Shown piece after piece: positions 7,626 to 10,450 of a DNA stretch of 10,450 nucleotides. The stretch covers positions 1,058 to 11,507 of the forward strand of contig DKEY01000157.1 in assembly GCA_002469305.1 (NCBI GenBank), written 5' to 3'. The position numbers and the translations under genes were made by a program. The DNA is from Sulfurospirillum sp. UBA6810 (GTDB lineage Bacteria > Campylobacterota > Campylobacteria > Campylobacterales > Sulfurospirillaceae). The stretch's first letter is position 1. Every line of letters starts with the position of its first letter. The notes under the pieces were generated by a model. That model ran no database searches. It had not been told where the DNA came from and was given only the letters and a program-made list of their open reading frames with translations.

Positions 7626-7994
7626 TTAATCGCCAAACAAAATTATTTCATATGTATTTTTTCTTTTAACAAGAGGATTTTTTGAGGTACTGCCACCTTT
7701 TAACTCTTCTATCTGCGCTTTTAAATCATCTATTGCACTCTCATACTCATCTAGCTTTTCTTTGAGTTGCATCACAACATCAACACCTGCTAAATTAACC
7801 CCTAAGTCTCTTGTAAGTCTCAGTATCATCTTAATTCTATCGATATCTCGTTGAGAATATAATCTCATCTTTCCATCTGTTCGAGAAGGATTAACTAGAC
7901 CTTCTCTTTCATACTGCCTAAGCGTTTGAGGGTGGATTGTTAGCACTTTGGCAACAACACTTATAAGGTAAACTGGTTCATCATATCCGTGCAT
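7626..7994 (-). CDS. hspR: HspR, MerR-type heat-shock repressor
   Basis: A 122-residue DNA-binding repressor of chaperone genes. The N-terminal MerR helix-turn-helix is clear: YLISVVAKVLTIHPQTLRQYEREGLVNPSR (about residues 8-37), then the wing GKMRLYSQRDIDRIKMI. The motif LGVNLAGVDVVMQL and a coiled coil (LKEKLDEYESAIDDLKAQIEEL) match HspR, not metal-sensing MerR proteins. The C terminus lacks the cysteines of metal sensors. The start at 7994 follows a good ribosome-binding site (GAGGAG, minus strand 8006-8001). In Helicobacter and Campylobacter hspR lies directly downstream of the DnaJ-like co-chaperone cbpA. Here the mobile element begins about 16 bases upstream, so hspR and the antiporter gene have probably been cut from the cbpA promoter, and the autoregulatory HAIR site is not visible. 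Confidence 0.93.
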   Translation of the reverse strand: MHGYDEPVYLISVVAKVLTIHPQTLRQYEREGLVNPSRTDGKMRLYSQRDIDRIKMILRLTRDLGVNLAGVDVVMQLKEKLDEYESAIDDLKAQIEELKGGSTSKNPLVKRKNTYEIILFGD

Positions 7995-8001
7995 TTTTTT
8001 C

Positions 8002-8010
8002 TCCTCTACT
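8002..8010 (+). repeat. Proposed left target of the element, repeated in its non-coding RNA
   Basis: TCCTCTACT at 8002-8010 covers the complement of the hspR ribosome-binding site and recurs exactly at 8092-8100 inside the proposed guide RNA. The final CT (8009-8010) would be the crossover dinucleotide, as in IS110-family elements such as IS621. The element body would then begin at 8011. The boundary is inferred from these matches, since the other end is not in the window. Confidence 0.55.
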
Positions 8011-8049
8011 TGTATGATACTCTTTAGAAATAATTTTTATTCTTTTTTG

Positions 8050-8055
8050 TATAAA
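8050..8055 (+). promoter_or_regulatory. -10 element in the left end, driving the non-coding RNA
   Basis: TATAAA at 8050-8055 is preceded by a T-rich tract (TTTTTTG), the usual form of a housekeeping promoter in this phylum. Transcription would start near 8062, a few bases before the long stem at 8070. No -35 box is seen; in IS110 elements one can be supplied by the right end when the excised circle forms. Confidence 0.45.
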
Positions 8056-8061
8056 TTTATT

Positions 8062-8210
8062 ATTTCTTCACACGATATGGTCTAACCTTGTTCCTCTACT
8101 AAAGTCCTAGAACTTTCGCAAGAGATTAAAAAAGGTCATATCGTGTACTAAGTTTTAATAATAATCAAAGACTTGAAGTCTGAATACAAGTATAAAGTAA
8201 GTACACAAAA
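8062..8210 (+). ncRNA. Candidate bridge RNA of the IS110-type element
   Basis: The leader before the transposase has no coding potential but clear structure. 8070-8083 pairs with 8133-8146 (ten Watson-Crick pairs plus four including two G-U). Inside, 8101-8105 pairs with 8112-8116 (AAAGT/ACTTT, 6-base loop). The loop strand just before that small stem, 8092-8100, equals the chromosomal flank 8002-8010, as a left target guide should. In the 3' half, 8143-8149 can pair with 8200-8206 (GTGTACT/AGTACAC). The enclosed ATACAAGTA (8184-8192) is complementary to 8007-8015, as a right donor guide reading across the CT core into the left end should be. A two-loop RNA of 150-200 bases upstream of the transposase is the known arrangement for IS110-group bridge RNAs. 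The 8137-8146 and 8200-8206 pairings compete for four bases. Ends are approximate. Confidence 0.62.
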
Positions 8211-8231
8211 AAAACAATTAAAAAGGGGTGT

Positions 8232-9191
8232 ATGATGAAAAATTTATATATTGGTATTGATGTTGCAAAAGATAAATTAGATATTTGTATCTACGATAAC
8301 AAGTCTGTTGATACTTTACAAATATTTAATAATGAGACTAGCATATTAGGGCTTATTGATTATTTAAAATCTACTTATAAAAAGTTTACTTTTAGTTTTG
8401 GTTATGAAGCCACGAGTACTTATATGAATATACTTAAAAAAGTTATTCATGATTGCGGTTATAATCAAATAATGATAAATCCATATCAAATGTCACACTA
8501 CTTAAAACATTTAGATAGTCGCAATAAAACTGATATAAAAGATAGTATTGGGATAGCTAAATATATTGCAACACTTGAAAGTGATGATTTTAAAACTACC
8601 TATGATAGTAATTATCTTTTGTTTCAAAAGCATAATACTACTATTGATTTATTATCAAAGATTTCTACACAATTAAAAAACTTGTTTAAATCTCAAAAAA
8701 ATATTCAATCTGTTTTACTTGATGAGTCTATTTCTGCTTTGCAAAAACAAATTATTACTTTGAAAAAACAGATAGAGAAAAATGCTACTGAATTAATGTT
8801 TGATATTTTTCCTCAAACTAGAAAAATTATTGAAGAGATAAGTGGTGTAGGTTCTTCACTTATGTTGCAACTTGTTCCTATTTTTTTAAGTGCAAAAAAC
8901 TACACGATTAAACAATTGCAAAGTTATATTGGTTTATCTCCAAGACTTTTTGAGAGTGGTAAAAGCGTTAAAAAACTTGTTGTTATGTCTAAACGTGGTT
9001 GTGGTTTGGTTAGAAAAAAATTGTATCTTAGTGCTATGAGTGCAATTAGATATAACGAGATTATTAAAGAAAAGTATCAAAGACTAATTGAAAATGGAAA
9101 GCAAAAAATGGTTGCCCTTGTGGCTTGTATGTGTCACTTATTTAGAGCCGTGTTTATAAAGTTTAATGAATACAGTTTATCAAGTAAGTAA
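8232..9191 (+). CDS. IS110-family DEDD transposase/recombinase
   Basis: A 319-residue recombinase of the RuvC-like plus Tnp_20 architecture. The N-terminal DEDD site is visible: Asp10 in YIGIDVAKD, Glu59 in GYEATSTY, and Asp101 and Asp104 in RNKTDIKDS. A helical linker follows, then a helix-hairpin-helix-like segment ISGVGSSLMLQL (203-214) and the C-terminal domain YIGLSPRLFESGKSV, where Ser242 is the best candidate for the nucleophilic serine of this family. The C terminus (QRLIENGKQKMVALVACMCHLFRAV) is typical, so the gene looks intact. The start is ATG 8232, or ATG 8235, after AAGGGG (8223-8228). These enzymes recombine without long terminal inverted repeats and use a bridge RNA. The untranslated leader of about 220 bases with its proposed RNA fits the IS110 subgroup, not IS1111. 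Confidence 0.92.
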   Translation: MMKNLYIGIDVAKDKLDICIYDNKSVDTLQIFNNETSILGLIDYLKSTYKKFTFSFGYEATSTYMNILKKVIHDCGYNQIMINPYQMSHYLKHLDSRNKTDIKDSIGIAKYIATLESDDFKTTYDSNYLLFQKHNTTIDLLSKISTQLKNLFKSQKNIQSVLLDESISALQKQIITLKKQIEKNATELMFDIFPQTRKIIEEISGVGSSLMLQLVPIFLSAKNYTIKQLQSYIGLSPRLFESGKSVKKLVVMSKRGCGLVRKKLYLSAMSAIRYNEIIKEKYQRLIENGKQKMVALVACMCHLFRAVFIKFNEYSLSSK

Positions 9192-9369
9192 ATCAGATTA
9201 TCAAATATTAGTTTCTTTGTATAGACTAATGAAAGGACGTAGAAACAATTTAATAAATAGACAAATGTTATTAGAGGATAGTGGTGTGCTAGATGTTACT
9301 TTATCATCTCGCATTAACAACGTGCATATAAAAGAAAAAATTATAAATGAATATAAGGAAATAAATTGA
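9166..9369 (+). CDS. Small protein of unknown function, possible winged-helix regulator
   Basis: A 67-residue ORF whose start overlaps the last 26 bases of the transposase gene in another frame, and whose TGA overlaps the TTG start of the next gene. It begins MNTVYQVSKSDYQILVSLYRLMKG and continues with alternating helical stretches ending INNVHIKEKIINEYKEIN. The pattern of helix, turn, then SGVLDVTLSSRINNV is loosely like a small winged-helix DNA-binding domain, but I do not recognise a family. There is no clear ribosome-binding site, so translation would depend on the transposase being read. The double overlap suggests it is a true part of the element; a chance ORF in AT-rich DNA cannot be ruled out. 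Confidence 0.5.
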   Translation: MNTVYQVSKSDYQILVSLYRLMKGRRNNLINRQMLLEDSGVLDVTLSSRINNVHIKEKIINEYKEIN

Positions 9370-9809
9370 AAAAAGTTGAAAATATGGAAAATGGTCAAGC
9401 CGTAAACAATGTTGAAGTAAAGGACATGAGTCCAAAGCCTTTTGAAGGTCTATCACATGAGCAAGTTATGGCTATTGTTAGACAAAGAGAGATAGAAAGT
9501 ACTAAAAACTATGTAGAGATTATCGCTACACCACGTGAAAAAGAGATTATTTTAGGTAAGGATATCATTGACAAACAAACAGGTTTACCTAAGCTTGATA
9601 GTGAGGGTAACGTATTGAGATATTCAAATAAATATTATGTTGATTTGTCTTTTGATGGTGGTGTTCTAAAAAAGTATCCTTGTAAAAAAGAGATGTTTGA
9701 TGAAATTGAAGAGGGTGTTAAACATAGGTTTATAGGTTATATGGGTACATATAAAAACTTCGGTGATGAGATTATCGCTCCTATTTTTACTAGTTGGAAT
9801 GTGTTTTAG
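9366..9809 (+). CDS. Unknown phage-like protein, possible ssDNA-binding protein
   Basis: A 147-residue protein with no family I can name. Residues 1-50 are polar and probably flexible or helical (including LSHEQVMAIVRQREIESTKN). Residues 50-147 are beta-rich with alternating aromatic and charged residues (YVEIIATPREKEIILGK, KYYVDLSFDGGVLKKYPCKK, RFIGYMGTYKNFGDEIIAPIFTSW), compatible with an OB-fold like those of inovirus gene V or RstB-type ssDNA-binding proteins. That role is inferred mainly from its position before the replication initiator. The start is TTG 9366, after AAGGAA (9355-9360) at five-base spacing, and its TTGA overlaps the stop of the preceding ORF; ATG 9384 is the alternative. 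A terminator follows, closing the transposase / small ORF / this gene transcript. Confidence 0.72.
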   Translation: MKKVENMENGQAVNNVEVKDMSPKPFEGLSHEQVMAIVRQREIESTKNYVEIIATPREKEIILGKDIIDKQTGLPKLDSEGNVLRYSNKYYVDLSFDGGVLKKYPCKKEMFDEIEEGVKHRFIGYMGTYKNFGDEIIAPIFTSWNVF

Positions 9810-9875
9810 TTTTTGGCTTAGTGTGTATGGCTTGTAAGTCCAAGAACTTTTAAAATATTTGCACTTGACAGTATT

Positions 9876-9907
9876 GGGTAGTTATTCATTTAACTACCTT
9901 TTTTTTT
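9876..9907 (+). terminator. Rho-independent terminator after the 147-residue gene
   Basis: GGTAGTTA (9877-9884) pairs perfectly with TAACTACC (9891-9898) around a 6-base loop and is followed by nine T residues (9899-9907). It ends the transcript from the transposase operon before the replication gene, so the latter should have its own promoter. Confidence 0.88.
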
Positions 9908-10019
9908 GGTTTATTTTTGGGGATTATGTCCTTAAAAATGAGTCAAAAACTTTGCCCCCACAATGGTTTATCAAGGGGGTGTAAGTGGGACAAATTGAAA
10001 TTAAATTCAAGGTTTTTAA
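9908..10019 (+). other. Leader of the replication gene with GC-rich hairpin; candidate replication origin
   Basis: In otherwise AT-rich DNA this stretch has isolated G and C blocks: GGGG (9919-9922), CCCCC (9955-9959), GGGGG (9975-9979) and GTGGG (9985-9989). CCCCC can pair with GGGGG around a 15-base loop, or CCCAC (9957-9961) with GTGGG (9985-9989), so alternative hairpins exist. A hairpin just upstream of a rolling-circle initiator gene is a usual place for a double-strand origin. It could also be a translational control element for the next gene. No clear promoter was found. Confidence 0.4.
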
Positions 10020-10450
10020 ATGGTAAAGTTATGGCAAAATATAGACACGATAAAGTTACACTATTATGTAAATACTCGTACATCTTCAAAAGAGATAATT
10101 TCTTATAATTCAAAAATAGATGATATGTTAGATGAAAAAACACTATCACAAAGTAATCGTAATGATAATATCTCTTTTAAACAATTTCAAATAACTTTAG
10201 ATAAAGAAAATTTCCAAGTCATGCCCTCAACTGTTAGGGGTTTTTCTGTTTCTATAAAAAACGCTGATGTTACTATCCATTTTAAAAAAATCACTCATAA
10301 TACAGATACAAGTCCTATCGTAAAAGTTGAGTTTAGGAGTTCTTTTTTACATCGTTACGGATATTTAAAAGCTATTCAAAAAGTAAATACTTTTTTTCGC
10401 TCTGCTTTATTAAATACTTTTACTATAAAAATCTCTGAATTACATTTGCA
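10020..10450 (+). CDS. Replication-initiator-like protein of a ssDNA phage or plasmid (C-terminus beyond window)
   Basis: An open frame from ATG 10020 to the window edge, 143 residues without a stop, preceded directly by an in-frame TAA so the start is well fixed. AAGG (10009-10012) lies seven bases upstream. It begins MVKLWQNIDTIKLHYYV and ends with VKVEFRSSFLHRYGYLKAIQKV ... FTIKISELHLQ. The order of a beta strand, a -EFRSSFLHRYG- block, an amphipathic helix and an ISELHL strand resembles the first half of rolling-circle initiators of filamentous phages and small plasmids (Rep_trans / inovirus gpII-like), where a strand of the isRvDlc type comes just before the metal and catalytic residues. 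The catalytic tyrosine region would lie beyond the window. The assignment rests on pattern and context, not on a visible active site. Confidence 0.68.
   Translation, partial: MVKLWQNIDTIKLHYYVNTRTSSKEIISYNSKIDDMLDEKTLSQSNRNDNISFKQFQITLDKENFQVMPSTVRGFSVSIKNADVTIHFKKITHNTDTSPIVKVEFRSSFLHRYGYLKAIQKVNTFFRSALLNTFTIKISELHL

Larger units (their letters stand above)
8011..10450 (+). mobile_element. Left part of an IS110-recombinase, inovirus-like integrated element
   Basis: Starting next to the hspR ribosome-binding site, the sequence changes to mobile genes all on the plus strand: non-coding leader, IS110-family recombinase, small overlapping ORF, 147-residue possible ssDNA-binding protein, terminator, and a replication-initiator-like gene running off the edge. 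A plain IS110 insertion sequence would end soon after the transposase, yet the next gene overlaps the transposase and the following two look like a phage replication module. Some filamentous phages (for example those of Neisseria) are known to encode IS110/IS1111-type recombinases as integrases. No coat, Zot-like or right-end sequence is in view, so a plasmid-like replicon is not excluded. Confidence 0.7.

Noticed and set aside
8171..8191. ACTTG-N11-CAAGT, resembling the HspR operator HAIR (CTTGAGT-N7-ACTCAAG).
   Set aside because: The half-sites are imperfect and the spacing is five, not seven. It lies inside the proposed guide RNA and is better explained as part of its fold.
9076..9085. ATCAAAGACT, identical to 8164-8173, a candidate left donor guide, which could mark the element's right end.
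   Set aside because: It lies inside the conserved C-terminal coding part of the recombinase, over 100 bases before its stop, and the following bases do not fit the predicted right target. It is probably coincidence, helped by low sequence complexity.
8232..9191. A stand-alone IS110 insertion sequence ending shortly after the transposase.
   Set aside because: No convincing right end was found after 9191, the next ORF overlaps the transposase, and phage-like replication genes follow instead of chromosomal ones. It remains the main alternative if the sequence to the right disagrees.
9864..9892. TTGACA at 9864-9869 as the -35 box of a promoter for the replication gene.
   Set aside because: No -10 hexamer lies at the right distance, and the terminator hairpin and T run follow directly, so transcripts from it would end at once.
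9917..10108. A 63-residue plus-strand frame with a GGGG-led start, read as MGIMSLKMSQKLCPHNGL at its N terminus.
   Set aside because: It overlaps the better-supported initiator gene in another frame and reads through the hairpin region. It has a TTG start and no recognisable family. A small real leader peptide from the ATG near 9926 is possible but unsupported.

Overview
The window looks like a chromosomal segment of a Campylobacterota (Epsilonproteobacteria) bacterium, probably a free-living sulfur-metabolising relative of Sulfurimonas, Sulfurovum or Arcobacter. The genus is inference. The DNA is AT-rich. The clade evidence is gene order: DUF2018 / exported protein / polyprenyl synthase / hemA matches the order I recall around HP0242-HP0239 in Helicobacter pylori and Cj0539-Cj0542 in Campylobacter jejuni, and hspR followed by a kefB-type antiporter matches the cbpA-hspR-kefB order in Campylobacter.

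Layout. (1) 1-2248, minus strand: a tight operon of DUF2018 protein, small exported protein, long-chain polyprenyl diphosphate synthase and glutamyl-tRNA reductase HemA, which runs off the left edge. Its promoter (2276-2281) has palindromes upstream. (2) 2485-3075, plus: a YedF-like protein (TusA-like plus DsrE-like) that has lost the key cysteine. (3) 3355-5978, plus: a sulfur-assimilation operon of O-acetylhomoserine sulfhydrylase (metY), a cysteine-free Rrf2 regulator and cysteine synthase (cysK), behind a near-consensus sigma-70 promoter. A strong hairpin at 5987-6018 separates it from the convergent next unit. (4) 6021-7994, minus: hspR (MerR-type heat-shock repressor) followed by a KefB-like cation:proton antiporter.

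(5) From about 8011 to the right edge: the left part of a mobile element inserted directly upstream of the hspR ribosome-binding site, where cbpA would normally lie. In order it carries a structured non-coding leader, an IS110-family DEDD transposase/recombinase, a small overlapping ORF, a 147-residue protein that may be a single-stranded-DNA-binding protein, a terminator, a GC-rich hairpin region, and the start of a replication-initiator-like protein cut by the window edge. This resembles a filamentous phage (inovirus) or similar ssDNA replicon that uses an IS110 recombinase as its integrase.

The main discovery candidate is the leader at about 8062-8210. It folds into a long stem whose internal loop holds a 9-mer (8092-8100) identical to the chromosomal DNA at 8002-8010, ending in a CT dinucleotide. 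A second segment (8184-8192) is complementary to 8007-8015, which spans that same CT and the first bases of the element. Both matches point to one junction and have the polarity expected of target and donor guides in an IS110 bridge RNA. I infer a bridge-RNA-guided, phage-like element that recognised the cbpA-hspR junction. The right end, coat/assembly genes and cbpA lie outside the window, so this remains a hypothesis with specific tests. No rRNA, tRNA or CRISPR array was seen.
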